A stretch of DNA of 20,172 nt from a virus, in the IMG/VR virus record IMGVR_UViG_3300007640_000343, positions 1 to 20,172 of that record; one strand, written 5' to 3'. Below are positions 1 through 7,464 of the stretch, piece after piece. Within the stretch, counting starts at the first letter, position 1. Each line of letters begins with the position of its first letter. Position numbers and translations under genes: made by a program. The notes beneath the pieces were generated by a model. That model ran no database searches. It saw nothing but the letters and a program-made list of their open reading frames with translations, and was not told the origin of the DNA.

Positions 1-1278
1 AACCCAGACTTTCCGAAAGGATACAAACCTGAGTACGCATTCTGGTACAGCCTTTTTGTACAAGTGTGCGAATCACCCTCATGGCCACGGCTAGTCAGTC
101 TCTCGATTGGAGATCAGTTCACCTCAGGTAACAACGCTGTGAACGTGTTGAACGAGCTCAGCGAAATCCTGATGGTTGAGCTAGAGAACAACTCACTTAG
201 TGAGGAGCTCCTGAGCCAAGGTGCTCAACAGCTTCAAGACATTCGTGAACAGTTCATGGAAGCTAAGAAGCGAGGCGACAATGCGAAAGCTGCTGAGTTG
301 CGCCAGCAGGGGAAGGAGCTCGGTCGTCAGATGGAGCAGAGCTTGCTTCAGGTAAGCGAGCAGATGCAGCCTCAGGTGGACAAGGCAGTCGATCGTGCGC
401 ACCAAGCAGCTAAGGACAACCAGGAAGCAATAGCTGCCCTCGCTGGAACTGAGGCTGGTAAAGGGATCGGCCTCAACGATCTTGAACAAAAGCGAAACCT
501 CGCTCGAAAGCTCAGCAGCAATCCTGGCCTTAAGGAACTTGTGCGCCGCTTGGGTGCCTTGCGACAGGCATGGGCTGATCGCAAGCGAACTCGCAGATCA
601 CAGACCAGCTATAGCGATATTGTCGGCGCCAAGTTCTCTGACACAATCACAAAAGCTTTCCCTGCTGAGATCGCGTTAGCTGCCACGGAGCAAGGTCGTG
701 CTCTATTTGCCCTGAGGTACAGTCAGAAAACACTGTTGTGTAAAGACTACGAAGCGAAAGTAAAAGAGCTCGATAAAGGCCCTGTTGTTCTTTACATCGA
801 CATCAGTGGTTCGATGGCAGGAGAGTGTGAGCTCTGGTCAAAAGCTATTGCTTACGTCGTTGCTGAGGAATGCCTCAAGCAGAAGCGTGCAACACACATT
901 CATCTCTTCGATACTGTTGTGCAGAAGAGTATTCACCTGGATAAGGATCGAGCGGATAACGAGCGTCTCCTTAACTTTGTCCTTTCATGGACAACCAGAG
1001 GCGGTACGTCCTTCTGTTCAGTTATTAACCACGCGCTGTCGGAGGTCAACTTTGTCGATAAAGCCGATATTTTGATGATCACAGACGGAAACGCTGAGGT
1101 CTCAGATCCGTTCGTGCGCCGTCTCAACGCATTCAAGCAAGAGCACGGTGTGCAGTGGAACAGCTTCTGTATCGGCAAGCAAGCTCGTGTGCTTAAAGAG
1201 TTCAGTGATTATGTGCACACTGTAGATGTTCTGGACGATCCTAAGAGCGCAGAGTTGTTTCAAGATGCTCTCCGGTAA
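1..1278 (+). CDS. VWA-domain protein, N-terminus outside the window
   Basis: The reading frame is open from the first base, so the gene starts upstream; the GTG at 64 is only an internal candidate. The N-terminal half is helical and charged (coiled-coil-like, rich in Glu, Gln and Lys). The C-terminal ~160 residues form a von Willebrand factor A domain with a complete metal-ion-dependent adhesion site: DISGS near window residue 267 (bases 799-813), a Thr in the TRGGTSF stretch (about 995-1015) and Asp in ITDGN (about 1078-1092). In bacteria and phages such proteins commonly pair with a MoxR-type AAA+ ATPase and act as chaperone-like complexes; the ATPase gene would have to lie left of the window, which I cannot see. 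The domain call is firm; the role in the phage is unknown. Confidence 0.85.
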   Translation, partial: NPDFPKGYKPEYAFWYSLFVQVCESPSWPRLVSLSIGDQFTSGNNAVNVLNELSEILMVELENNSLSEELLSQGAQQLQDIREQFMEAKKRGDNAKAAELRQQGKELGRQMEQSLLQVSEQMQPQVDKAVDRAHQAAKDNQEAIAALAGTEAGKGIGLNDLEQKRNLARKLSSNPGLKELVRRLGALRQAWADRKRTRRSQTSYSDIVGAKFSDTITKAFPAEIALAATEQGRALFALRYSQKTLLCKDYEAKVKELDKGPVVLYIDISGSMAGECELWSKAIAYVVAEECLKQKRATHIHLFDTVVQKSIHLDKDRADNERLLNFVLSWTTRGGTSFCSVINHALSEVNFVDKADILMITDGNAEVSDPFVRRLNAFKQEHGVQWNSFCIGKQARVLKEFSDYVHTVDVLDDPKSAELFQDALR

Positions 1279-1308
1279 GGGCCTTCTATTAGAAACCGCA
1301 CTTAGATT

Positions 1309-1329
1309 GAGGGGCAATTGCCGCCCCTC
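1309..1329. other. GC-rich hairpin between two genes
   Basis: Arms GAGGGGC (1309-1315) and GCCCCTC (1323-1329) pair perfectly over 7 bp around a 7-base loop. No T-run follows, so it is a poor classical terminator. It ends two bases before the GTG start of the next gene and covers the place where a ribosome-binding site would be (AGGGG is inside the left arm). It may act as a weak terminator, a processing site or a translational control element. Confidence 0.55.
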
Positions 1330-1331
1330 TC

Positions 1332-1760
1332 GTGGATCGACACACGGATGCAAAGGTCGTTCGACGTATAGAGGCTGAGTACTCACCAGCCACCGAGAAA
1401 TTCGAGCTCGAGGATTGGCTGGCGCAGCAGTTGTTTGACACGTATCACAATCTGTACGAAGGAGAACCAGAACTATTTAGGTTCCGAGAAGCTGTCCTCC
1501 TTTACGCGCCGCAGACTGAGCTTATCAATGCGACAAGGCTCGTGGAGGATGACGTCACTGAACACTGCATACTTCTTAGTGGTTTTCTTTACAAGAACTA
1601 CGGAGTCAAGAGGTTAAATCACAAAGCCGACGTTGAGATGCAACTGATGCTCACAGAGCATGATTTTGAACTAATGGCTATTCAGATCACAGATGAATTA
1701 ATCGCATGGTACGAGACTGTGAGCTGTATGCAGGAAGTAATGAGTATGAAGCTAAAATGA
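1332..1760 (+). CDS. Hypothetical acidic helical protein (142 aa)
   Basis: I do not recognise this family. The protein is acidic, predicted mostly helical, with no signal peptide, membrane segment or visible catalytic motif. GTG at 1332 is the only good start near the 5' end, since there is no in-frame ATG nearby. It lies 53 bases after the VWA gene, directly behind a GC-rich hairpin. Same strand and close spacing suggest co-transcription with the VWA gene. Confidence 0.6.
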   Translation: MDRHTDAKVVRRIEAEYSPATEKFELEDWLAQQLFDTYHNLYEGEPELFRFREAVLLYAPQTELINATRLVEDDVTEHCILLSGFLYKNYGVKRLNHKADVEMQLMLTEHDFELMAIQITDELIAWYETVSCMQEVMSMKLK

Positions 1761-1802
1761 CTGAATCCTTAAAAAAAGCTGAAATCCCCTTGCGGTAAAG
1801 AA

Positions 1803-1823
1803 ACGGAAAGATAGCATTTCCGT
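1803..1823. other. Small hairpin in leader of the next gene
   Basis: ACGGAAA (1803-1809) and TTTCCGT (1817-1823) form a perfect 7-bp stem with a 7-base loop, 17 bases before the ATG at 1841. There is no T-run after it, so it is not a convincing terminator. It may be a 5'-leader structure. Confidence 0.35.
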
Positions 1824-1840
1824 GTTCCGCTTTCCATTAC

Positions 1841-2653
1841 ATGAACTTCAAGTTCAAAATCGGCGACACAACTCTGGACAACAGCGAAGCAAAAGCACTC
1901 CTCAGTGCCGCAGGTCGCGACGCAGCAATCGTGGTTGACATTGCTGAGCACGTCGATCCTTCTATGATCGACGCCAAGAAACTGTTCTCTATTAGCGTCG
2001 AAACCAAGAACCCCACGCTGGCCTCTTTGGCTGCGCGTTTTGCTATAGAAGGAGTGGAGACTCCTAAGAAGCGCACCTACACCCGCACCGACGCGAAACG
2101 AATTTCTCGGATCGAACCGAAGAAGGTTATTAAGCAGCCTGCAGAGGCAATCGAAGAGCTCTGCAAGCTCAACAGCCTCAAATCAATCGGTGCGGCGATG
2201 ATCCTAGAAGGTGTTGGTGAAGGTCACAGTCGGACGCTCCGACAGGTTGCTACCAACTGTGTCAACGCCATGGCTTACAGGGGCTCGGTGAGCCCCGACT
2301 CTCAGTGCTTTATGGGGTTCTGCAAAGATGGTGACGGGCACTACCGGACCTTGAATCAGGGGCCAAACGTTCCTCGTAGTGCTTCCTACCACGCGTCGCC
2401 GATGTACACGGCAGTCCGCGATGGAGCTCAGCTGCTCAAAGAGTGGGGTTTGATCGAGCTCAAGGAGCTGATCGAATTCGGCAGCAAAGATAAAGAGCTA
2501 GACGGGAACAGCCAGCAGCTGCGCCGCGTGGTCTACGCTGTGTCGGCTACGGCTATGGGTAAGCAAGTGGCTAACGAGTGGGGCGACATTGCTGATTTCA
2601 TCAGTCACCGCTGGAGTAGCCGCATTCGGGAGAAAAAGTCCTACGCTGCCTGA
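1841..2653 (+). CDS. Hypothetical protein with winged-helix-like C-terminus (270 aa)
   Basis: No family recognised by name. Residues about 75-100 are strongly basic (TPKKRTYTRTDAKR and following). The last ~80 residues read like a winged helix: a helix ending in LLKEWGLIEL, a charged hairpin region, then a YAVSATAMGKQVANEW stretch that resembles the wing and last helix of transcription-regulator folds. A DNA-binding role is therefore plausible but inferred. The ATG at 1841 follows a hairpin and has no clear Shine-Dalgarno sequence. The gene is closed by a strong terminator at 2675-2701, so it is the last gene of the leftmost transcription unit. Confidence 0.7.
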   Translation: MNFKFKIGDTTLDNSEAKALLSAAGRDAAIVVDIAEHVDPSMIDAKKLFSISVETKNPTLASLAARFAIEGVETPKKRTYTRTDAKRISRIEPKKVIKQPAEAIEELCKLNSLKSIGAAMILEGVGEGHSRTLRQVATNCVNAMAYRGSVSPDSQCFMGFCKDGDGHYRTLNQGPNVPRSASYHASPMYTAVRDGAQLLKEWGLIELKELIEFGSKDKELDGNSQQLRRVVYAVSATAMGKQVANEWGDIADFISHRWSSRIREKKSYAA

Positions 2654-2674
2654 ACGGCAAACCGCTGAATCCAC

Positions 2675-2701
2675 GGGGCGTCGAAAGATGCCCCTTTTTT
2701 T
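2675..2701 (+). terminator. Rho-independent terminator
   Basis: An 8-bp stem (GGGGCGTC, 2675-2682, with GATGCCCC, 2687-2694; one G-T pair) is capped by a GAAA tetraloop and followed by seven T's (2695-2701). It lies 21 bases after the 1841-2653 gene. The T-run ends only six bases before the ATG of the DNA polymerase gene. Confidence 0.9.
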
Positions 2702-2707
2702 ACTCTC

Positions 2708-4603
2708 ATGAAAATCTTTTACGCAGACGACGACACCAAGTTCCAACAATCACTCGAAGAATTGAATCAAATCCCAAAGCTGTGTCTCGACGCTGAAACG
2801 ACTGGCTTGGACTCACACGTTGCAAAGTTACGCCTGCTTCAGCTCTGCACAACTGATGAAAAGGTAGAAGACAGAACCGTTTACGTTTTAGATCTGTTCA
2901 AAGTAAAGAACACAGCGGGACTAAAAGAACTAATCGAGAGCCGAGAAATGCTCTTAGGTCACAACCTCAACTTTGACCTTCAGTTTCTTTTATCTCTTGG
3001 TATCGATTACAAAGGTAAAGTTTTCGACACCTACGTAGCTGAGCGCTGCCTCCGCGCCGGGTTTAAGGAAAAGAAAATATCACCAAAACTTCAGAAACCA
3101 TATTTCGACGACGTGAGCTGCTCGTTGAAAGCTGTAGTGAGTCGGCGACTCGAACTCGACATCAGCAAAGAACAGCAGGTTTCTGACTGGAGTAAGCAAG
3201 ATCTCGACATCGAACAAATCGAATACGCGGCAAAGGATGTTGACCTTCTGCCCAGCATCGCCGCAGATCAACTCAAAGAGTTAGTGGAGGAAGCGCTGCT
3301 TGACATCTACTCTCTTGAATCCAAATGCGTACGCCCCGTGGCCAAAATGTGTCACAGGGGATTCAACGTTGATGTTAGCAAGTTAGTAGCATTAAAGAGC
3401 GCTATAGGGTTGAAGTTAGAAGAAGTTACACTAGAATTCTGCACTAAGCTCGACGAGGCCCTTCCCCCTGACCTCAAGCTCCCGCGAAACTCAGATGGAT
3501 CCCTGGCAATCGGCAAAAATCTTAGAAAGGAATTCAATCCTGGATCTGGTACGCAGTGCAAAAAACTCTTCGACGCACTTGGAGTTGCTCTACCAACAAA
3601 CCCTGCTACAGGAAAGAGCACACTCAATCAGATTCAACTTGCAGAATTCGACAGCGACGACCCCCTGTTAACCCTCTACCGAAAGCGAACGAAGATTGAA
3701 ACACAGTTAGAGCACGCAGAAAAACTTATCGCCAACGTCAACCCAATAACCCAGCGGATACACTCGGGTTACAACCAATATGGAGCCAACTCAGGGCGAT
3801 TTACGTCAAGCGGAGCTAAGAAAACGAGCGCTAAAAAAGTTAAAAATCAGTTCGCAATTAACGCTCAACAGATACCTAGGGACAAGGAGTTTCGTGAGTG
3901 TTTCGTAGCCACGCCTGGGCATCAGTTGATTATTTGCGACTTTAGTCAGATCGAGTTGCGACTAGGAGCTGAGCTAATTGGTATTCCTCAGATGATCCAA
4001 GCTTTCAAGGACGGACACGATCTCCACACAGTGACGGCGAGTTTGATCTACAAAGTGCCTTTGGAAGAAGTTCAGAAGAGCCAGCGCCAGGAAGGGAAGA
4101 CACTGAACTTTGCACTCTTGTACGGCATGGGCTTCCGCAAATACAAAACCTATGCAGCTCAGAGCGGAAAAATAATCTCGCTGTCGGAAGCTAAGGTTGC
4201 TCACACGGCTTTCCACAACGCCTATCCACGCCTGAGACAATGGCACCGCGAACGTTCAGCTCTTGTTGAAGACGGTTGGACTTACGTTCGCACGCCGTTA
4301 GGCAGGCGTCGGCTTCTCTCGTATGACGACGCCACCATGACTGCTTGTGCCAACACGCTGATACAAGGCGCCGGAGCTGATATCCTTAAGCTGTCGTTAG
4401 CCAAGCTCAACCCTTTCCTAGGGGACGAAGCTCACTTAGTTGCCTGTGTGCACGATGAAATTGTACTCGAAGCAGTCGATGATAAAGTGGAGTACTATAA
4501 AGAAGTACTTGAGCACTGTATGAAAGAAGCAGCAGAGACCATTTTAAAAGAAGTACCTGCTAAAGCAGACGCTAGCCACGGAGAAACCTGGGCAGAAAAA
4601 TGA
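2708..4603 (+). CDS. polA: Family A DNA polymerase with 3'-5' exonuclease domain
   Basis: This is the replicative phage DNA polymerase (631 aa), shorter than bacterial Pol I because the 5' nuclease is absent. The N-terminal proofreading exonuclease shows Exo I D28/E30 (DAETTGLD), Exo II N86 to D90 (NLNFD) and Exo III Y173 to D177 (YAAKD). The polymerase domain has motif A with D411 (DFSQIELR), motif B R460-K464-F468-Y472 (KTLNFALLYG) and motif C H582-D583-E584. F468 aligns with Phe762 of E. coli Pol I. All catalytic residues are present, so it should be active for synthesis and proofreading. The ATG at 2708 has no Shine-Dalgarno sequence and sits directly behind a terminator. The stop overlaps the next start (ATGA), so the two genes are probably translationally coupled. 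Confidence 0.97.
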   Translation: MKIFYADDDTKFQQSLEELNQIPKLCLDAETTGLDSHVAKLRLLQLCTTDEKVEDRTVYVLDLFKVKNTAGLKELIESREMLLGHNLNFDLQFLLSLGIDYKGKVFDTYVAERCLRAGFKEKKISPKLQKPYFDDVSCSLKAVVSRRLELDISKEQQVSDWSKQDLDIEQIEYAAKDVDLLPSIAADQLKELVEEALLDIYSLESKCVRPVAKMCHRGFNVDVSKLVALKSAIGLKLEEVTLEFCTKLDEALPPDLKLPRNSDGSLAIGKNLRKEFNPGSGTQCKKLFDALGVALPTNPATGKSTLNQIQLAEFDSDDPLLTLYRKRTKIETQLEHAEKLIANVNPITQRIHSGYNQYGANSGRFTSSGAKKTSAKKVKNQFAINAQQIPRDKEFRECFVATPGHQLIICDFSQIELRLGAELIGIPQMIQAFKDGHDLHTVTASLIYKVPLEEVQKSQRQEGKTLNFALLYGMGFRKYKTYAAQSGKIISLSEAKVAHTAFHNAYPRLRQWHRERSALVEDGWTYVRTPLGRRRLLSYDDATMTACANTLIQGAGADILKLSLAKLNPFLGDEAHLVACVHDEIVLEAVDDKVEYYKEVLEHCMKEAAETILKEVPAKADASHGETWAEK

Positions 4604-5481
4604 GCAGCACAACCAAACGCATCCGACCCCTAACACCCAGCAAGTTCAAGATTGGGGATCGTGTAACTGAGAACATCAAGAACATAGCTTGTTTCAGTGA
4701 GTCCCTAGATCAGAAGATTAAAGATAAATTGACTGGCTATGTAAACGAAACGCGTGTAGGCACAGTCAAAGAAGTTTTCGTAAAAACAAACAAAAGAGGG
4801 GATCGGCGACACTACGCTTCTGTCCTGTGGGATGGCTTCAAATCGACTACAGAACACGAGCAAGGTCGGTTGGCTATCCACGCGGCAGCGCAAATTAAAA
4901 AGGAAGACGCAGCTGCGACTGCATCAAATAAAAAGAAAAAATCAGTAACGGCAGTTGAGATCTTAAACCTCGACGCCGTGAAGGAGAAGGAAGTCTTTAC
5001 AGCTAAAACGGAACAAGGTTATGTGGGCTGCGTAAGGTTAACGGCCGGAGTGTGCTTCACAGTTGAAATCTTCTCGAATGCGTTAGAGGCAGCCAACAAA
5101 GCTCGTAGCCTGAAGAGGCAGCTGGAACAACCGACAACTCCAGAATGTAAAGAAACCAAAAAAAACACAGAAGAAATTAAAAAATGTGTAGTCAAAAAAA
5201 CGAATAGAAAGGTAGCCTTGAGGTCGAGATTGTACACCCTCGACGAGACCAAGGCAATGCCGCTCCTGCGTTTCCAAGAGGTGTGGGTAATTATAAAAGA
5301 CTCTATGTACGTTAGTGACTGTCTAGATAAAGAGAGGCGTAACTTAGTAAGTTATACTTCCAATAAGGATAAAGCTCTTTACTTCACTTGTCACGAAAAA
5401 GCGAAGATGACGATGCGTGTCCTTAAGGGCACTATCGGTCCAGGGTTTGACCTCAAACGATTTTTTATCGAGAATAAGTAA
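4600..5481 (+). CDS. Hypothetical basic protein with SH3/Tudor-like N-terminus (293 aa)
   Basis: It starts inside the polymerase stop codon (ATGA overlap at 4600-4603), which suggests coupled translation and a related job. Residues about 15-95 look like a small beta-barrel of the SH3/KOW type: FKIGDRV, then VGTVKEVFV, then YASVLWDG and a RLAIH end. The middle is very Lys-rich with a low-complexity linker (about 98-115 and 180-205). The C-terminal ~90 residues, from RFQEVWVIIKDS onward, form an unrecognised domain. Nucleic-acid binding or a polymerase accessory role is inferred from charge, fold resemblance and position only. Codon use is more AT-rich than in the genes further right. Confidence 0.7.
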   Translation: MSSTTKRIRPLTPSKFKIGDRVTENIKNIACFSESLDQKIKDKLTGYVNETRVGTVKEVFVKTNKRGDRRHYASVLWDGFKSTTEHEQGRLAIHAAAQIKKEDAAATASNKKKKSVTAVEILNLDAVKEKEVFTAKTEQGYVGCVRLTAGVCFTVEIFSNALEAANKARSLKRQLEQPTTPECKETKKNTEEIKKCVVKKTNRKVALRSRLYTLDETKAMPLLRFQEVWVIIKDSMYVSDCLDKERRNLVSYTSNKDKALYFTCHEKAKMTMRVLKGTIGPGFDLKRFFIENK

Positions 5482-5496
5482 AGGGTTACTAATAGT

Positions 5497-5781
5497 ATGG
5501 CCACAAGATTTGCTGGTGATTTCTTCGGGGTCTCTTTAGTAGACCCGGAACGAGAGGACTCGAGGCTCCTCGACTATTACCCAGAATTGCGTCGACTTGT
5601 AAAGACGAGCTCGAGTTCAGGGGGTTCCAGCGAGGACGAAGGTGCTCGATTATATGGAGGGGCTAAAGCAGTGCCGGCTTTCAGCGGCTTCAAAACATTT
5701 GAGAAAGCTGGGAAAGAGCAGGCCACAGCTCCTCTCTTTTACGGCTTTAAAACGTTCGAACAACCCAAGAAGCTCGATTAG
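5497..5781 (+). CDS. Small hypothetical protein with two GFKTFE repeats (94 aa)
   Basis: Unrecognised protein. It has a serine/glycine-rich acidic middle (SSSSGGSSEDE) and two copies of the hexapeptide GFKTFE near the C-terminus (bases 5686-5703 and 5743-5760), in contexts FSGFKTFEKAGK and FYGFKTFEQPKK. The copies differ only at synonymous positions, which points to selection on the peptide. Its N-terminal FFGVSL followed by an acidic stretch loosely resembles LFGLDL in the next protein, so the pair may be functionally linked (inference). It lies 15 bases after the previous gene. Confidence 0.65.
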   Translation: MATRFAGDFFGVSLVDPEREDSRLLDYYPELRRLVKTSSSSGGSSEDEGARLYGGAKAVPAFSGFKTFEKAGKEQATAPLFYGFKTFEQPKKLD

Positions 5782-5858
5782 CTAGACGAAGTAAACTATA
5801 CTGATTAAATAAGGGGGCGTTTGTTGCGTCGCCACAGGGTACATCTGCATCTACTGCG

Positions 5859-6743
5859 ATGACGGCCACGCCGAAAGCTAATCAAAAACCTCAGTTAGAG
5901 GCCTTCCGTAAGGCTGGATCTCTTTTCGGTCTTGATTTATCAGGACTGTTCGATGACTCCGAAGACGGAGAACAGTCTGGTTTTGAAGGCCTGCAGCCTG
6001 GTTTTAAGGTTACAGCGAACCTTAAAGGTCGCAGCCCAAGCACCTTAACTTATAAAACACCTACAACCCCCTCCAGGACTGCTGAGTTCACGCTAACTCC
6101 AGTAACCGAATCAGCTTTCGCTCTACCTAGCCTGCCTTCTCCTATCGCAGCCAAGCCTGCAGAGGAAGCTGCGCCTGCTCCTGCGCCCGCACCTGCTCCT
6201 GCTCCGGCACCTGCGGCACAGCAAGCACCGCCCCAGGAAAAGATCTATCAGGGTTATGCAGGCGGTATCTCCGCACTTCGTGATCAGCCTGAGTACGGCG
6301 GTATTGGCTTTGGTATGGGCGACCTGGATCGCGCCCTGCAGGAAGGTTACTCAGAGTCAAGCATCAAGACGTACCTGGAGAACTTCCCAGGCATGATTGG
6401 TCCTGACGCTGCCTCACGTCTAGGTATCGCACCCAAGTCTACCGCCAGTATTTATGGGTCCTCTGCGGCGGCGCCTGCTCCTGCTCCCGCACCTGCTCCT
6501 GCTCCGGAACAGCGCTACACTCCCACCTCGGCTCCTGTTTCTCAATACCAAGCTCCCACAGCGCAAAACTGGCAGCAGAAAGCCCTCGCCGAAGGCGGCT
6601 TCGGTCAAGGTTCTCTCGCGGCTGCTCGTTCCGTTACAGGCGACAACGAGATTCGTGACTTCTTACGTCGTAATCGACAGATTCAGGTCGGTCCCACGGC
6701 GGCGAACTTACTCGGATGGGGTGGGGGTAACCTCTACGGCTAA
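5859..6743 (+). CDS. Proline/alanine-rich protein with duplicated domain (294 aa)
   Basis: Not recognised by name; possibly a virion or virion-associated protein (inference). Two (Ala-Pro)n linkers, at about residues 105-123 and 205-216, separate an N-terminal region from two related ~45-residue modules. Module one runs from GFGMGDLDRALQEGYSESSI to IGPDAASRLGI, and module two from GFGQGSLAAARSVTGDNEI to VGPTAANLLGW; the shared pattern is FGxGxL, a helix, xxIxxxL, then GPxAAxxLG. AP linkers usually act as extended spacers. The start at 5859 lacks a clear Shine-Dalgarno sequence. Two terminators follow the gene, so it ends its transcription unit. Confidence 0.75.
   Translation: MTATPKANQKPQLEAFRKAGSLFGLDLSGLFDDSEDGEQSGFEGLQPGFKVTANLKGRSPSTLTYKTPTTPSRTAEFTLTPVTESAFALPSLPSPIAAKPAEEAAPAPAPAPAPAPAPAAQQAPPQEKIYQGYAGGISALRDQPEYGGIGFGMGDLDRALQEGYSESSIKTYLENFPGMIGPDAASRLGIAPKSTASIYGSSAAAPAPAPAPAPAPEQRYTPTSAPVSQYQAPTAQNWQQKALAEGGFGQGSLAAARSVTGDNEIRDFLRRNRQIQVGPTAANLLGWGGGNLYG
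6171..6207 (+). repeat. AP-linker DNA repeat, copy 1
   Basis: A 37-base GC-rich stretch coding alternating Ala-Pro. It matches 6471-6507 at 36 of 37 bases (one difference, at 6184 versus 6484) and lies exactly 300 bases before it. The near-identity at DNA level, including silent positions, suggests recent duplication or gene conversion of the linker. Confidence 0.85.
6471..6507 (+). repeat. AP-linker DNA repeat, copy 2
   Basis: Second copy of the 37-base Ala-Pro coding repeat at 6171-6207, in the same frame and exactly 100 codons downstream. The flanking bases do not match, so the copied unit is only the linker. Confidence 0.85.
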
Positions 6744-6763
6744 ACAGAGGTATAAGATAAAGG

Positions 6764-6793
6764 CAGAATTCCTACAGAAGGAATGCTGTTTTT
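6764..6793 (+). terminator. Probable Rho-independent terminator, first of two
   Basis: CAG-A-ATTCC (6764-6772) pairs with GGAAT-G-CTG (6780-6788), giving 5 plus 3 bp with one mismatch around a 7-base loop, followed by TTTTT (6789-6793). It lies 21 bases after the 5859-6743 gene. Confidence 0.6.
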
Positions 6794-6816
6794 CTTCAAA
6801 GCGATTACGCTCAAAC

Positions 6817-6852
6817 GGGGGATGCGGCAAAAGCTGCTCCCCCTTTTATTTT
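6817..6852 (+). terminator. Strong Rho-independent terminator, second of two
   Basis: GGGGGA (6817-6822) pairs with TCCCCC (6838-6843), and inside it GCGGC (6824-6828) pairs with GCTGC (6833-6837) across an AAAA loop, with a single bulged T and one G-T pair. TTTTATTTT follows (6844-6852). Together with 6764-6793 it isolates the gene block to the right. Confidence 0.9.
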
Positions 6853-6903
6853 GCACTGAGAGCGAGTTAGATCTTATTCTCCGGTCGGTGGAATTCCAAC
6901 CGA

Positions 6904-7464
6904 ATGACGTCTACTGATTACTGTTTAGTGCTACAGCGCACAGGAAAGAGGCTGGAATTAGCAGTAACAGGCAACGACTCAAACCACGCGCAGGCACAAG
7001 CAGCGGACATAGCGAGAGCCTTACAAGCAGAAACGTTCTCGTTGTCCTACAAAAATATTGAAGACAGCCCTTTATCTTGCCTGTTCCGCAGACTTGCCAT
7101 AAGCGACTTCGAACACGGTGCTTGTGACATCTGGGAAGGTTCGTTTTGTAACGGGTCCCCCGTGGTCTACGCACTGGGTAGCAAGTACTACGTGCGCCCC
7201 CTGATACTAGATTATCTAGAGATCAACAAAGACGGCTGTGTAAAACCGTCATGCGGTAACAAGGAGTGCATAAACCCCTATCACAACTCTTACAAGAAGA
7301 TGAAAGCTTCAAAACTGGGTGACGCGGACACGAATTTGGTACTAGCATTCTCCAGCCAAGGCGTTCCCGTTCGCGAGATCGCCCGAGCACTTAAGGTACA
7401 CCGCTCAACGATTTACAGAACGTTAAACCGTGAACATCTTCATCTTGGGTCTGCGCATCACTGA
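6904..7464 (+). CDS. HTH protein with degenerate HNH-like Cys/His cluster (186 aa)
   Basis: The C-terminal ~40 residues form a clear helix-turn-helix of the resolvase/Hin type: a first helix in NLVLAFSSQG, then VPVREIARALKVHRSTIYRTL (read in two parts), so it should bind DNA. Before it, about residues 113-128, is a cluster CGNKECINPYHN that looks like the zinc-binding end of phage HNH homing-type proteins (C-x4-C-x4-H), but the usual His just before the first Cys is replaced (VKPSCGN). Nuclease activity is therefore doubtful. A GGTGGA motif about 12 bases before the ATG may be its ribosome-binding site. Its 3' end overlaps the SSB-like gene by 35 bases. It could be a regulator or a former homing nuclease. 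Confidence 0.75.
   Translation: MTSTDYCLVLQRTGKRLELAVTGNDSNHAQAQAADIARALQAETFSLSYKNIEDSPLSCLFRRLAISDFEHGACDIWEGSFCNGSPVVYALGSKYYVRPLILDYLEINKDGCVKPSCGNKECINPYHNSYKKMKASKLGDADTNLVLAFSSQGVPVREIARALKVHRSTIYRTLNREHLHLGSAHH

Noticed and set aside
6454-6870. 138-codon plus-strand frame, Leu/Arg-rich
   Set aside because: It is the shifted frame of the Ala-Pro repeats and runs through both terminators, so it is a composition artefact.
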